From positions 1-51,261 of the forward strand of contig DASYSE010000026.1 in NCBI GenBank assembly GCA_036003705.1: 51,261 nucleotides of DNA, written 5' to 3'. A program made the translations under genes and the position numbers. Source of the DNA: CALGFH01 sp036003705. GTDB taxonomy: Bacteria; Actinomycetota; CALGFH01. The notes beneath the pieces are model-generated. The model searched no databases, had not been told where the DNA came from, and saw only the letters and a program-made list of their open reading frames with translations. Below are positions 16,119 through 25,377 of this stretch, piece by piece; position 1 is the stretch's first letter; each line of letters starts with the position of its first letter.

Positions 16119-17480
16119 GTGCCCAGCGACCCGATGGACGCGATCGTCAACCTGGCCAAGCGCCGCGGCTTCGCCTTCCAATCGAGCGAGATCTATGGAG
16201 GGATCCGCTCGAGCTACGACTACGGTCCGCTCGGGGTCGAGCTGAAGAACAACATCAAGCGGGCCTGGTGGCGCTCGATCGTGCAGCTGCGCGACGACGT
16301 CGTCGGCCAGGACGCCGCCATCATCATGGCACCCCGGGTCTGGGAGGCCTCCGGCCATCTCGAGTCGTTCTCCGACCCGCTGGTCGAGTGCACCAACTGC
16401 CACCAGCGCTTCCGCGAGGACCACCTGCTGGAGACGTTCGAGGCCAAGCACGGCCGGCCGGCCGGGCAGGGCGAGCTTCGGTGCCCCAACTGCGGCGGCG
16501 GGCCGTTCACCGACCCGCGCAACTTCAACCTGATGTTCAAGACGTTCATGGGCCCGGTCGAGGACGCCTCGTCGGTCGTCTGGCTGCGGCCGGAGACCGC
16601 CCAGGGGATCTTCGTCGACTTCCCGATCATCCAGACGGTCAGCCGCAAGAAGATCCCGTTCGGGATCGCCCAGATCGGCAAGGCGTTCCGCAACGAGATC
16701 ACCCCGGGCAACTTCATCTTCCGGACCCGCGAGTTCGAGCAGATGGAGCTCGAGTTCTTCGTCGAGCCCGGCAGCGACCAGGAGTGGCACCAGCGCTGGA
16801 TCGACGAGCGCCAGCGTTGGTACCTGGACCTCGGGCTGCGCGAGGAGAACGTGCGCCTGCGCGAGCACGGCGCGGAGGAGCTGGCCCACTACGCCAAGCG
16901 GGCGGTCGACATCGAGTACAAGTTCCCGTTCGGGTGGTCGGAGCTTGAGGGGATCGCCAACCGGGCCGACTTCGACCTGTCCCAGCACCAGAAGTTCTCC
17001 GGGCAGGACCTCACCTACCACGACCAGGAGACCGACACCCGCTACATCCCCTACGTGGTGGAGCCGTCGGCCGGCGCGGACCGCTCCGCCCTGGCCTTCC
17101 TGGTCGACGCCCATCGGGAGGAGGAGGCACCCACCGCCTTGGGCGGGACCGAGAAGCGCACCGTGCTGCGCTTCGACCCGCGCCTGGCCCCGATCAAGGT
17201 GGCCGTGCTGCCGCTGTCGCGCAACCAGCGGCTCAACCCGCTGGCCCGTGAGGTCGCGGCGCCCCTGCGCGAGCGCTGGATGATCGACTACGACGACGCC
17301 CGCTCGATCGGCCGACGCTACCGGCGCCAGGACGAGATCGGCACACCGTTCTGCGTGACCGTCGACTTCGACTCGCTCGAGGACCGGGCGGTCACCGTGC
17401 GCGACCGCGACACCATGAGCCAGGACCGGGTCGGCATCGACCGGCTGGTCGGCTACCTCGAGGAGCGGCTGCCGAGGTAG
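16119..17480 (+). CDS. glyS: Glycine--tRNA ligase, homodimeric (alpha2) type
   Basis: Charges tRNA-Gly in the cytoplasm. The 453-residue product has the class II motifs: motif 1 in the N-terminal part, motif 2 around FRNEITPGNFIFRTREFEQ, and motif 3 around DRSALAFLVDAHREEE. A zinc site is formed by CTNC near residue 107 and CPNC near 125. The C-terminal anticodon-binding domain starts near residue 350 (LAPIKVAVLPLSRNQ). Length is typical for the actinobacterial/archaeal-eukaryotic form. GTG 16119 follows AGGGAGG with ideal spacing. The 3' neighbour, an aminotransferase class IV gene, starts six bases after the stop and is probably cotranscribed. Confidence 0.96.
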   Translation: MPSDPMDAIVNLAKRRGFAFQSSEIYGGIRSSYDYGPLGVELKNNIKRAWWRSIVQLRDDVVGQDAAIIMAPRVWEASGHLESFSDPLVECTNCHQRFREDHLLETFEAKHGRPAGQGELRCPNCGGGPFTDPRNFNLMFKTFMGPVEDASSVVWLRPETAQGIFVDFPIIQTVSRKKIPFGIAQIGKAFRNEITPGNFIFRTREFEQMELEFFVEPGSDQEWHQRWIDERQRWYLDLGLREENVRLREHGAEELAHYAKRAVDIEYKFPFGWSELEGIANRADFDLSQHQKFSGQDLTYHDQETDTRYIPYVVEPSAGADRSALAFLVDAHREEEAPTALGGTEKRTVLRFDPRLAPIKVAVLPLSRNQRLNPLAREVAAPLRERWMIDYDDARSIGRRYRRQDEIGTPFCVTVDFDSLEDRAVTVRDRDTMSQDRVGIDRLVGYLEERLPR

Positions 17481-17486
17481 CGGGAG

Positions 17487-18356
17487 ATGGGCGTGCTCGC
17501 CGTGCTCGCCGCCGGCCCTGGTGTGGCCGGAGGCACCCCGCCGGCGCTCGACCCGCTCGACCTCGCCCTGGGCCGGGGGGAGGCGGTGTTCGAGGCCGTG
17601 CGCGTCTACGCCGGCCGGCCCTTCCGTCTGCACGCCCACCTGCAGCGCCTGGCCGCCTCGGCCGCGGCGATCGACCTGACCCTGCCCGACGGGCTGCGGG
17701 CGCTGGCCGCCCGGGCGGTCGCGGCCGCCGGCGGCGGCGACGCCGTGCTCCGCCTGATCTGCACCAAAGGCCCGGAGGGTTCGGGGGAGGCCGAGCCGGC
17801 GCCGGCGGCGTTCGCCATCTGCACCGAGGTGCCGGCGGCCTTCGAGCAGGAGCGGCGCCGCGGCCTCAAGCTGGTGCTGCTCACCACCGCCACCGACCCG
17901 CTGGTCAGGGCGACCTCGCCGTGGCTGCTGCCCGGGGTCAAGAGCATCAGCTACGCGGTGCACATGGCCGCCCAGCGTGCCGCCAGGGCCAGGGGCGCCG
18001 ACGACGCCGTCCTGGTCGGGCTGGGCGGCGAGCTGCTGGAGGCGCCGACCGCCAGCCTGTGGTGGCGGGCCGGCCAGACCCTCTACACCCCAGCCCTCGA
18101 CCTGGGCATCCTGGCCGGCATCACCCGGGCCGCGCTGTGCGAGCTGGCCCCCGACCTGGGGCTCAAGGTGCTGGAAGGGGTGTTCACCGCAGAGGACCTG
18201 GCCGCCGCCGACGAGGCCTTCCTGACCAGCTCGACCAGGGAGGTCATGCCCGTGGTGGAGGTCGACGGCGTCGCCGTCGGCGACGGCCGCCCCGGCCCCG
18301 CTGCCGCCGACCTGCAGGCCGCCCTCCGCCGACTGGCCGCCGCCGACCCCGCATGA
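17487..18356 (+). CDS. Aminotransferase class IV (PabC / IlvE-like)
   Basis: A PLP enzyme of fold type IV, 289 residues. Visible features are GRGEAVFEAVRVYAGRPFRL at the N-terminus, the PLP lysine Lys152 in PGVKSISYAVHMAA, and the C-terminal EAFLTSSTREVMPVVEVDG, which binds the cofactor phosphate. The family includes aminodeoxychorismate lyase (PabC, folate synthesis), branched-chain and D-amino-acid aminotransferases. Nothing in the sequence decides between them, though the SSTREVMPV end is most often seen in PabC-like and IlvE-like proteins. It follows glyS by six bases, with start ATG 17487 after CGGGAG. A 43 bp minisatellite follows the gene. Confidence 0.83.
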   Translation: MGVLAVLAAGPGVAGGTPPALDPLDLALGRGEAVFEAVRVYAGRPFRLHAHLQRLAASAAAIDLTLPDGLRALAARAVAAAGGGDAVLRLICTKGPEGSGEAEPAPAAFAICTEVPAAFEQERRRGLKLVLLTTATDPLVRATSPWLLPGVKSISYAVHMAAQRAARARGADDAVLVGLGGELLEAPTASLWWRAGQTLYTPALDLGILAGITRAALCELAPDLGLKVLEGVFTAEDLAAADEAFLTSSTREVMPVVEVDGVAVGDGRPGPAAADLQAALRRLAAADPA

Positions 18357-18383
18357 GACGGCCACCGGCCCGACGCCGACCCC

Positions 18384-18512
18384 GGCCAGGGTCGCAGCGC
18401 CTGAGGACCCGCCGCCGGTCGCCACCGGCCAGGGTCGCAGCGCCTGAGGACCCGCCGCCGGTCGCCACCGGCCAGGGTCGCAGCGCCTGAGGACCCGCCG
18501 CCGGTCGCCACC
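18384..18512 (+). repeat. 43 bp tandem repeat, three copies
   Basis: Three copies start at 18384, 18427 and 18470, plus a six-base partial. The period of 43 is not a multiple of three and each unit contains TGA, so the array is non-coding. It lies between the convergent aminotransferase and VOC-family genes, where it could also affect transcription termination. Confidence 0.95.
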
Positions 18513-18529
18513 GGCCAGCGGCGTGCGGG

Positions 18530-18949
18530 TCACCGGGGCGGGTGGCCGTCCTCGCGCTGGCGGGCCCGCTCGGGGGCGAGGCGGTAGTCGGTCAGCCCGA
18601 TCACGTTGCCCCACGGGTCGGCGACCTCGACCACCCAGCCGGTGCGCAGCTCGCGGGGCTCGCCGAGCAGGGCCACCCCGGCGCCGGCCAGGACCTTGCC
18701 GGCCGCCCTGGCGTCGGGCACCTCCAGCCACAGCCGCGGCGAGGACCGGGGCGGTCCGGGGGCGACGTCGCCGGCCCGTACGACCAGGCCCGCCTCCTCG
18801 TCGCCCAGCCGGAAGCCGACGACCCCGGCGTCCGGGAAGTCGAACTTCACCCCCAGCCCGAGCCGGCCGCCGTAGAACCCCTTGGCGGCCTCCAGGTCCC
18901 CGACGTCCAGCAGCACGTTGTCCAGGCCGAGCACGGCGATCTCGCTCAT
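18530..18949 (-). CDS. VOC-family (glyoxalase-like) protein
   Basis: A 139-residue protein of the vicinal oxygen chelate fold, with two beta-alpha-beta-beta-beta repeats. The first begins AVLGLDNVLLDVGDLEAAKGF and the second ends EVADPWGNVIGLTDYR, a usual VOC C-terminal signature. The metal-binding His/Glu set is incomplete, so it may bind a small molecule rather than act as glyoxalase I. ATG 18949 and ATG 18958 are both possible starts (SEIAVLG or HSMSEIAVLG); neither has a clear ribosome site. The gene converges with the aminotransferase gene. Long antisense frames over this region are shadows. No pathway is suggested by the context. Confidence 0.8.
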   Translation of the reverse strand: MSEIAVLGLDNVLLDVGDLEAAKGFYGGRLGLGVKFDFPDAGVVGFRLGDEEAGLVVRAGDVAPGPPRSSPRLWLEVPDARAAGKVLAGAGVALLGEPRELRTGWVVEVADPWGNVIGLTDYRLAPERARQREDGHPPR

Positions 18950-19075
18950 GGAGTGCATGAAACCGACGGCGGAGCGGCTCGTCAAGGCGTGTCCGAGTTG
19001 ACAATCCGGGTCGACAGCGGGCATCAAGGGAGTCGACGGGCGGCCTGTCCCTGCCGTCCGGGGAGGTCGGTACCG

Positions 19076-19930
19076 GTGCCCCCTGACCCCTACGAGCGCC
19101 TCCAGGCGGCCAGAACGGCCGTGAAGGCGTTGAAGAACGAGCGTTCCCTGCTGGCGGTCCGCCTGACCGAGCTGGCCAGAGCCAGCGACGAAGAAGCGCT
19201 GGTGGAGGCCTCGGTCCGGCTCGACGTGCTGCCGACCGAGCTGCTGCGGGCCGAGCTGAAGCTGGCTCGGGCGGACCGGCAGGCGGCCAGAGCCACCTTG
19301 CAGGCCGCCGAGGCCAGCCTGGCCAGGTCCCTGGCCGATGTCCGGGAGGTCGACGCCCCGGCCGCCTCGCCGACCCTCGAGGAGAAGCTCGACCGGGCGG
19401 CCGAGGCCGAGGAGGACGAGCCAAGCCCGCCGGACGCCACCGACCGGGCTGACATCGAGGAGCACGAGCCGGCCCGCGCCGGCGCCGGACGGGACCGCCG
19501 CGGCGCCGACGCGCAGTGGGTCAGGGAATGCCGGCTGGCCGTTGAGCGGGCCGAGCGCCGCGTCCGTGAGCTGGAGGCGGCCGTCGCCGAAGCGGGCAGG
19601 ACGGAGCCGGACGACCCCGCCCATCGGGCGTTCGCCAAGCGGGCGACCGAGGCCAGAGGCGCCATCGAGCAGGCAAGGACCGCCCGCGGCCAGGCCGAGC
19701 TCGACCTGATGCACGCCACCGAGCTGGCCAAGGTCGCCCTCGACGGGCTGGTCGCGGCCAGGGCCGGGGCCGACTGGCGGGCCCTGGAGCACGCCCGCGA
19801 GGCCCGCACCGAGGCGGCCGCCGGGGTCGGGCCTGCCTGGGAGGCGCTGCGCTGCGCCGGCCTGCGGATCGCCAGGGCCGAGTACGAGCTCGACCGGCTG
19901 GTCGAGGAGTGGCTGAGCGTCCGATCCTAG
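19076..19930 (+). CDS. Hypothetical coiled-coil protein
   Basis: A 284-residue protein rich in Ala, Glu, Arg and Leu with long heptad-like stretches (ERLQAARTAVKALKNERSLL, then RLAVERAERRVRELEAAVAE). It has no membrane segment, no cysteine cluster and no enzymatic motif, and it probably forms long coiled coils. An acidic, Pro-containing hinge lies near residues 95-145. GTG 19076 follows GGGAGG by nine bases. The frame is open much further upstream but overlaps the antisense of the VOC gene, so I do not use it. Similar coiled-coil proteins act in chromosome structure, cell shape or gas-vesicle-like assemblies, but nothing here selects one of these roles. Confidence 0.65.
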   Translation: MPPDPYERLQAARTAVKALKNERSLLAVRLTELARASDEEALVEASVRLDVLPTELLRAELKLARADRQAARATLQAAEASLARSLADVREVDAPAASPTLEEKLDRAAEAEEDEPSPPDATDRADIEEHEPARAGAGRDRRGADAQWVRECRLAVERAERRVRELEAAVAEAGRTEPDDPAHRAFAKRATEARGAIEQARTARGQAELDLMHATELAKVALDGLVAARAGADWRALEHAREARTEAAAGVGPAWEALRCAGLRIARAEYELDRLVEEWLSVRS

Positions 19931-20162
19931 CCAGGCCGACCCCAGCTTCCCCTTCCCTCGGCTCGGCAGCGGCCGGTGGCGTGGCGGCACGCCAGGCCGG
20001 CAGGCCAAGCCCGTCAACGCCCCGGCGGCGACCAGCGGCAGGGCCACGATCACCGCGACCACCAGGGCCCGCCGGCGCGGGCTCACGAAGACAACCCACA
20101 CAGCATTGGGCGGCCCGATCGGGCTACCCTGTAACCCAATCCACGCGAGGAGGCGGAGCCCC

Positions 20163-22886
20163 ATGGCAGACAAATATGTCTACGACTTCGAAGAGGGCAA
20201 CAAGGACATGAAGAACCTGCTCGGCGGGAAGGGCGCCAACCTGGCCGAGATGACCAGGATGGGGCTGCCCGTCCCGCACGGGTTCACCGTGACCTGCGAG
20301 GCCTGCAACGCCTACCGGGACGCCGGCCGGCAGTTCCCCGACGGCATGCTCGACGAGGTCGCCACCCACCTTGAGAACCTGGAGGAGGGCATGGGCCGCC
20401 GGCTCGGCGACCCCGGCGACCCGCTGCTGGTCTCGGTCCGCTCCGGCGCCCCCTTCTCGATGCCGGGCATGATGGACTCGGTGCTGAACCTGGGCCTGAA
20501 CGACCAGAGCGTGGAAGGCCTGACCAAGCAGACCGGGTCGGATCGGTTCGCGTGGGACTCCTACCGGCGGCTGCTGCAGATGTTCGGCAGGACGGTGATG
20601 GGCGTGGCCGGCGACCGCTTCGAGGAGGCCCTCGAGCACGCCAAGGAGGCCAAGGGGGTCCAGGGCGACCTCGACCTGGACGCGGGTGACCTGCGCGGCC
20701 TGGTCGAGCAGTTCAAGGGCATCGTCGCCGCCGACACCGGCCGCGAGTTCCCCCAGGACCCCAGGGAGCAGCTCCGGCTCGGGATCGAGGCCGTGTTCGG
20801 CTCCTGGGACAACAAGCGCGCGGTCGACTACCGGCGCAAGAACAAGATCGACGACTCGCTCGGCACCGCCGTCAACATCCAGGCCATGGTGTTCGGCAAC
20901 AAGGGCGACGACTCCGGCACCGGGGTGGCCTTCACCCGCAACCCGGCCAACGGCGACCACACCCCCTACGGCGACTACCTGGTCAACGCCCAGGGCGAGG
21001 ACGTGGTGGCCGGGATCCGCAACACCCTGAAGCTGGAGCAGATGGGCGACGTCCAGCCGCGGGCCTGGGAGGAGCTCCAGGCGCACATGCGCACCCTGGA
21101 GCACCACTACCGCGACATGTGCGACATCGAGTTCACCGTCGAGCAGGGCAAGCTGTGGCTGCTGCAGACCCGCATCGGCAAGCGCACCGCCTTCGCCGAG
21201 TGGATCATGGCCTACGACATGCTGGAGGAGGGTCTGCTGGACGTCGACACCTCGATCCTCCGCCTGGACGCCAACCGCCTGGAGGAGTTGTTCAAGAAGG
21301 TCATCGCCGTGGGAAGTGGCGTGGAGGCGATCGCCGTGGGCCTGAACGCCTCCCCGGGGGCGGCGGTCGGCAAGGCGGTGTTCTCCGCCGACGACGCCCA
21401 GGCGTGGGCCGAGCGGGGCGACCCCGTGATCCTGGTCCGGCGCGAGACCACCCCCGACGACTACCACGGCATGATCCGCTCCCAGGGCGTCCTCACCTCG
21501 GCCGGCGGGACCAACAGCCACGCGGCCGTGGTCGCCCGTGGCGAGGGCATCCCGGCGGTCTGCGGGGCCGACGCCATCCGGGTCGACCGCCAGGGCAAGA
21601 AGTTCAGCGTCGACGGCACCACCGTCGCCGAGGGCGAATGGGTCACCATCGACGGCTTCACCGGCAAGGTCTACGCCGGCCAGCTCGAGCTGGCCGACTC
21701 GCCGATCGAGCGGGCCCGCTCCGGTGACCCCGAGGCCCGCAGGGAGAAGATCTGGCAAGCCTACGAGCGCTTCATGGCCAGGGCCGACGAGGTCCGGCGG
21801 CTCAAGGTGCGGGCCAACGCCGACACCCCAGGCCAGTCGGCCAACGCCATCGAGCGGGGCGCCGAGGGGATCGGGCTGTGCCGCACCGAGCACATGTTCC
21901 TGGGCGAGGAGCGGGTGGCCGCGGTGCGGACCATGATCTTCGCCGACTCCGCCGAGGAGGAGCAGGCCGCCTACGACACCCTGCTGCCGCTGCAGCGCGA
22001 CGACTTCGTCGGCATCTTCAAGGCGATGGACGGCAGGCCGGTCACCGTGCGGCTGCTGGACCCGCCGCTGCACGAGTTCCTGCCCGACCAGGTCGACCTG
22101 GCAGTGACCGTGGCCCTGGCCAAGCAGCAGGGGGCCTCGGAGGTCGAGGTCGGCGGCGACGAGGCAATGGCGCTGGACCAGGCCGAACAGATGCTGGCCA
22201 AGGTCAACGACCTGCACGAGACCAACCCGATGCTGGGGCTGCGCGGCCTGCGCCTCGGCATCGTCAAGCCCGGCCTGTACGCCATGCAGGTCAGGGCCAT
22301 CATCGAGGCCGCCAGCCAGGTCAAGGCCGACGGCGGCAACCCGGTCGTGGAGATCATGATCCCGCTGGCCGCGACCCGGGAGGAGCTGTCCCAGCTGCGC
22401 GAGGAGCTGGAGCCGGTGGCCGCCCGCACCATGCAGGAGCAGGGCCAGCAGCTCCAGGTGCTGTGGGGCACGATGGTCGAGCTGCCGCGGGCGGCGCTGG
22501 TCGCCGGGGAGATCGCCGAGGTCGCCGAGTTCTTCTCGTTCGGCACCAACGACCTCACCCAGACCGTCTTCGCGTTCTCCCGCGACGACATCGGCAAGTT
22601 CCTGGGCCTGTACGAGGAGCGCAAGCTGGTGCCGGCCAACCCGTTCGTGACCATCGACCAGGCAGGCGTCGGCCGGCTGATGCGGATCGCCAGCGAGGAG
22701 GGCCGGGCGTCGCGGTCCGGCCTCAAGCTGGGGATCTGCGGCGAGCACGGCGGCGACCCCGACTCGGTCCGGTTCTGCCACCAGCTGGGGCTGGACTACG
22801 TGTCCTGCTCCCCGTTCCGGGTGCCGACGGCCCGTCTGGCAGCCGGCCAGGCCGCTCTCGGTGAGGCCACCGCGGCCTCCAAGTAG
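20163..22886 (+). CDS. ppdK: Pyruvate, phosphate dikinase
   Basis: Interconverts pyruvate + ATP + Pi and phosphoenolpyruvate + AMP + PPi; links glycolysis and gluconeogenesis in the cytoplasm. The 907-residue product has the usual three-part layout. The ATP-grasp domain begins FEEGNKDMKNLLGGKGANLAEM and has RSGAPFSMPGMMDSVLNLG. The swivelling phosphohistidine domain carries the catalytic His453 in GGTNSHAAVVAR. The C-terminal PEP/pyruvate TIM barrel has Cys859 in GICGEHGGDP. ATG 20163 follows GAGGAGGCGG with good spacing. A TACCCT sequence at 20125-20130 is a possible -10. In contrast to PEP synthase, the domain order and length are those of PPDK. A GNAT gene starts three bases after its stop. 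Confidence 0.96.
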   Translation: MADKYVYDFEEGNKDMKNLLGGKGANLAEMTRMGLPVPHGFTVTCEACNAYRDAGRQFPDGMLDEVATHLENLEEGMGRRLGDPGDPLLVSVRSGAPFSMPGMMDSVLNLGLNDQSVEGLTKQTGSDRFAWDSYRRLLQMFGRTVMGVAGDRFEEALEHAKEAKGVQGDLDLDAGDLRGLVEQFKGIVAADTGREFPQDPREQLRLGIEAVFGSWDNKRAVDYRRKNKIDDSLGTAVNIQAMVFGNKGDDSGTGVAFTRNPANGDHTPYGDYLVNAQGEDVVAGIRNTLKLEQMGDVQPRAWEELQAHMRTLEHHYRDMCDIEFTVEQGKLWLLQTRIGKRTAFAEWIMAYDMLEEGLLDVDTSILRLDANRLEELFKKVIAVGSGVEAIAVGLNASPGAAVGKAVFSADDAQAWAERGDPVILVRRETTPDDYHGMIRSQGVLTSAGGTNSHAAVVARGEGIPAVCGADAIRVDRQGKKFSVDGTTVAEGEWVTIDGFTGKVYAGQLELADSPIERARSGDPEARREKIWQAYERFMARADEVRRLKVRANADTPGQSANAIERGAEGIGLCRTEHMFLGEERVAAVRTMIFADSAEEEQAAYDTLLPLQRDDFVGIFKAMDGRPVTVRLLDPPLHEFLPDQVDLAVTVALAKQQGASEVEVGGDEAMALDQAEQMLAKVNDLHETNPMLGLRGLRLGIVKPGLYAMQVRAIIEAASQVKADGGNPVVEIMIPLAATREELSQLREELEPVAARTMQEQGQQLQVLWGTMVELPRAALVAGEIAEVAEFFSFGTNDLTQTVFAFSRDDIGKFLGLYEERKLVPANPFVTIDQAGVGRLMRIASEEGRASRSGLKLGICGEHGGDPDSVRFCHQLGLDYVSCSPFRVPTARLAAGQAALGEATAASK

Positions 22887-22889
22887 CCC

Positions 22890-23405
22890 ATGGTGGCCCT
22901 GCGCCTGCGGCCGGTCCGCCGCGCCGATCTCGAGATGCTGGAGCGCTGGTGGGGCGACCCGGAGTCGCAGGGCCACCACAACTGGTTCGGCTTCGCGCCC
23001 TCCGAGTGGCTGCGGCGCCGGTTCGAGCAGGACGGGCTGCTCGGCGAGGACCGTGGCAACCTGCTGGTCGAGCTGCCCGACGGCAACCTGGCCGGTGACG
23101 TCAGCTACTACGCCGTGCACCACGGCCCCAACCCGGGCTCGCGGGCGTTCAACCTCGGCATCGCCCTGCTGCCGGTGCACCGAGGGCTGGGCCTCGGCGC
23201 CGAGGCCCAGCGCCAGCTGGCCGCCTACCTGTTCGCCCACACCATGGTCGAGCGGCTGGAGGCCAGCACCGACGTGGAGAACCTGGCCGAGCAGCGGGCG
23301 CTGGAGCGGGCCGGCTTCACCCGCGAGGGTGTGCTGCGCCACGCCCAGTTCCGCGACGGCAGCTTCCACGACCTGATGCTCTACAGCAGGCTGCGCGGCG
23401 ACTGA
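22890..23405 (+). CDS. GNAT-family N-acetyltransferase (RimJ/RimL-like)
   Basis: A 171-residue acetyltransferase. It begins LRLRPVRRADLEMLERWWGD, typical of the RimJ/RimL branch, with FNLGIALLPVHRGLGLGAEAQRQL as the core strand and acetyl-CoA loop (RGLGLG), and ends VENLAEQRALERAGFTREGVLR followed by LMLYSRL. It lies three bases behind ppdK and is presumably cotranscribed with it. Substrate unknown; relatives acetylate ribosomal protein N-termini, antibiotics or sugars. No mobile-element or resistance context is visible here. Confidence 0.85.
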   Translation: MVALRLRPVRRADLEMLERWWGDPESQGHHNWFGFAPSEWLRRRFEQDGLLGEDRGNLLVELPDGNLAGDVSYYAVHHGPNPGSRAFNLGIALLPVHRGLGLGAEAQRQLAAYLFAHTMVERLEASTDVENLAEQRALERAGFTREGVLRHAQFRDGSFHDLMLYSRLRGD

Positions 23406-23475
23406 CCGTCCCAGCCATCGGTCACACTTGCCGAAGAAGGACCGAACGACGCCGAAGGAGCCAGGGGAGCGAACG

Positions 23476-24564
23476 GTGACCGCCAAGGACGACGGGGGAC
23501 TCAGGACCCGTCCCCCGGTGGACTGGGTGCAGCGGGGGACGGTCAGGGCGGAGCTGGAGGCGGCCGAGGCGCGCACGCTGGCCCCGTGGGCGGCCAAGGC
23601 GGCCGCCTCGGCCGGGCGGGGCGAGCCCGAGCCCGAGGACCCGGTGCGGACCTGCTGGATGCGCGACCTGGACCGGATCATCTTCTCCCGGGCCATGCTG
23701 CGCGCCCACGGCAAGACCCAGTCGTTCATCCCCGCGTTCTCCGGGGAGGGGCCGGCCGCCGGCCGCCAGGGCGGCCCCTACATCGGCGACCACTACGTGA
23801 CCAGGGCCACCCACATGCAGCAGACGGCCCGGATCGCGGCCACCATCGCCCAGGCTCTCGCCCTCAACGTGCCCCTGGCCACCGCCATCGCCACCGGCCA
23901 CGACCTCGGGCACGCCTGCTTCGGCCATGGCGGCGAGGCCGCCCTCCAGCAGGTCGCCCCCGGCGGCTTCGACCACGCCCACCAGGGGGCGCGGCTGCTC
24001 ACCCTGCTCGAGCCCCGCAACCTCACCCCCGAGGTCCTGGACGGCATCGCCAGGCACTCCTGGAAGCACGAGCCGCCCTCCACCCTGGAGGGGCTTTGCG
24101 CCCGCCTGGCCGACCGCATCGCCTACCTGACCGCCGACCTCACCGACGCCCTGCGGGCCGGGGTCCTGGGCGGCGTCGACCGGGTCCCGGTCGAGGTCCG
24201 CCGGGTCCTCGGCGAGCACCCCGCCGACATGATCGGGGTGCTGGTCGAGGACGTGATCCGCCACTCCCGCGGCGCCCCCCGGGTCGTCCAGGGCGACGCC
24301 TGCGCCGAGGCCATGGTGGTCATGCGGGGGTTCATGTTCGAGCATGTCTACCTGCGGCCCGAGGCCAGGCGCCAGACCGAGCGGGCGACCCGGCTGCTCA
24401 CCGACCTGTACGCCTACTACCTGGAGCACCCCGACACCATGCCCATGGGGGCCAGCCTGGCCAGCGACCCGGTCTCCCAGCAGGCCGTCGACGCCATCGC
24501 CGGCATGACCGACCGCTACGCCCTGGCCGCCTGGAAGGCGGCGTTCGCCCCCGAAGCGGTCTAG
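23476..24564 (+). CDS. dGTP triphosphohydrolase-like HD-domain protein
   Basis: A metal-dependent HD-domain phosphohydrolase of the deoxyguanosinetriphosphate triphosphohydrolase-like family, which removes the triphosphate from dNTPs. The 362-residue protein has the metal ligands His113 in RATHMQQTARIA and His142-Asp143 in ATGHDLGHACFGHGGE, and the last ligand Asp in LADRIAYLTADLTD. The N-terminal part (RDLDRIIFSRAMLRAHGKTQ) matches the family. I chose GTG 23476, preceded by AGGGGAGC; the frame could also start with TTG at 23428. A dgt-like gene just upstream of dnaG is conserved in actinobacteria (for example mycobacteria), which supports a role in dNTP balance. Confidence 0.9.
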   Translation: MTAKDDGGLRTRPPVDWVQRGTVRAELEAAEARTLAPWAAKAAASAGRGEPEPEDPVRTCWMRDLDRIIFSRAMLRAHGKTQSFIPAFSGEGPAAGRQGGPYIGDHYVTRATHMQQTARIAATIAQALALNVPLATAIATGHDLGHACFGHGGEAALQQVAPGGFDHAHQGARLLTLLEPRNLTPEVLDGIARHSWKHEPPSTLEGLCARLADRIAYLTADLTDALRAGVLGGVDRVPVEVRRVLGEHPADMIGVLVEDVIRHSRGAPRVVQGDACAEAMVVMRGFMFEHVYLRPEARRQTERATRLLTDLYAYYLEHPDTMPMGASLASDPVSQQAVDAIAGMTDRYALAAWKAAFAPEAV

Positions 24565-24810
24565 ACGGCACGGTCCGGGGTAGCCTGACCGCGCTCGGCC
24601 GGCAGCTGTTCGACCTCCACGGGCCGCGGGGCGACCAGGCCCGCCGCCCCGCCGCCCCGCCGCCCCACCGACCCTGCGTTCCAGCCATCCGCCGCTGAAA
24701 CGACCCCGGCACGGGTCGCGCCTCCTCGCAGGAGTCCAGAATGTCGGTGAGGTTCGCCAGGATGTCGGCACGGGAGCAGCATCCAGACGACTGGTTCGAG
24801 GGGTGGTCCT

Positions 24811-25254
24811 GTGAAGGCGGAGCGAGGGTTCCCGGAGCTTCGGCAGGTGGTCTTGGACTGTGCCGATGCGCGGGTGCTGGCAGAGTTCTACCGTCGACTG
24901 TTGGGCTTGCGGTACCGGCCTGGGGATGAGCCGCCAGCCGGCGGCGAGCCGGACACCGCGGGTCCGGACTGGTTGGTGCTGCAGGACGCCGCCGGCAGCG
25001 CCCGGGTGGCGTTCCAACAGGTGGCTGCGCTGCCCAAGGCGACGTGGCCGGAGGGTCCCGTCCCGCAGCAGTTGCATCTGGACCTGACGGTGCCGACCGC
25101 GGCGGAACTCGACGTCCAGCACGAGCGGGCCCTGGCCCTCGGCGCCCGGCTGCTCGACGATCACGCCGACGATCCCGAGGAGCCGCTGCGTGTCTACGCC
25201 GACCCTGCCGGACATCCGTTCTGCATCTTCGTGGTCAACTCGGCCGCGGTCTGA
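24811..25254 (+). CDS. VOC-family (glyoxalase-like) protein
   Basis: A 147-residue protein with a glyoxalase/bleomycin-resistance fold: LRQVVLDCADARVLAEFYRR followed by LLGLRY at the start, HLDLTVPTAAELDVQHERAL in the middle, and VYADPAGHPFCIFVV at the end. This layout (Glyoxalase-6 type) is very common in actinobacteria, and most members have no known substrate. GTG 24811 follows GAGGGG. It stands between the dgt-like gene and dnaG but is not clearly cotranscribed with either: there are 246 bases before it and almost 300 after it. The gap before it contains a run of CCGCCGCCC-like repeats near 24640-24670 and nothing else I can identify. Confidence 0.8.
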   Translation: MKAERGFPELRQVVLDCADARVLAEFYRRLLGLRYRPGDEPPAGGEPDTAGPDWLVLQDAAGSARVAFQQVAALPKATWPEGPVPQQLHLDLTVPTAAELDVQHERALALGARLLDDHADDPEEPLRVYADPAGHPFCIFVVNSAAV

Positions 25255-25377
25255 TGTGGGGACGGAGGGTGTCGTAGCTCTGCCGGAACAGGGCGGTCCC
25301 GACGGCGAGGCGTCGCCTCTCCGACCCCTCGAGCCAGGACCCTGCCGGAACGCCTGCCGCTCGAGACGTTGATGGTG

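Noticed and set aside
19937..20090. Minus-strand frame with a signal-like start (RRRALVVAVIVALPLVAAGA), between the coiled-coil gene and ppdK
   Set aside because: It has an attractive hydrophobic stretch, but no ribosome site, no lipobox match and no stop in its frame until far inside other genes; possibly a lost gene, not supported enough.
24741..24926. Short frame with a good ribosome site before the VOC gene
   Set aside because: It runs into the VOC gene in another frame, and its second half is the out-of-frame shadow of that gene.
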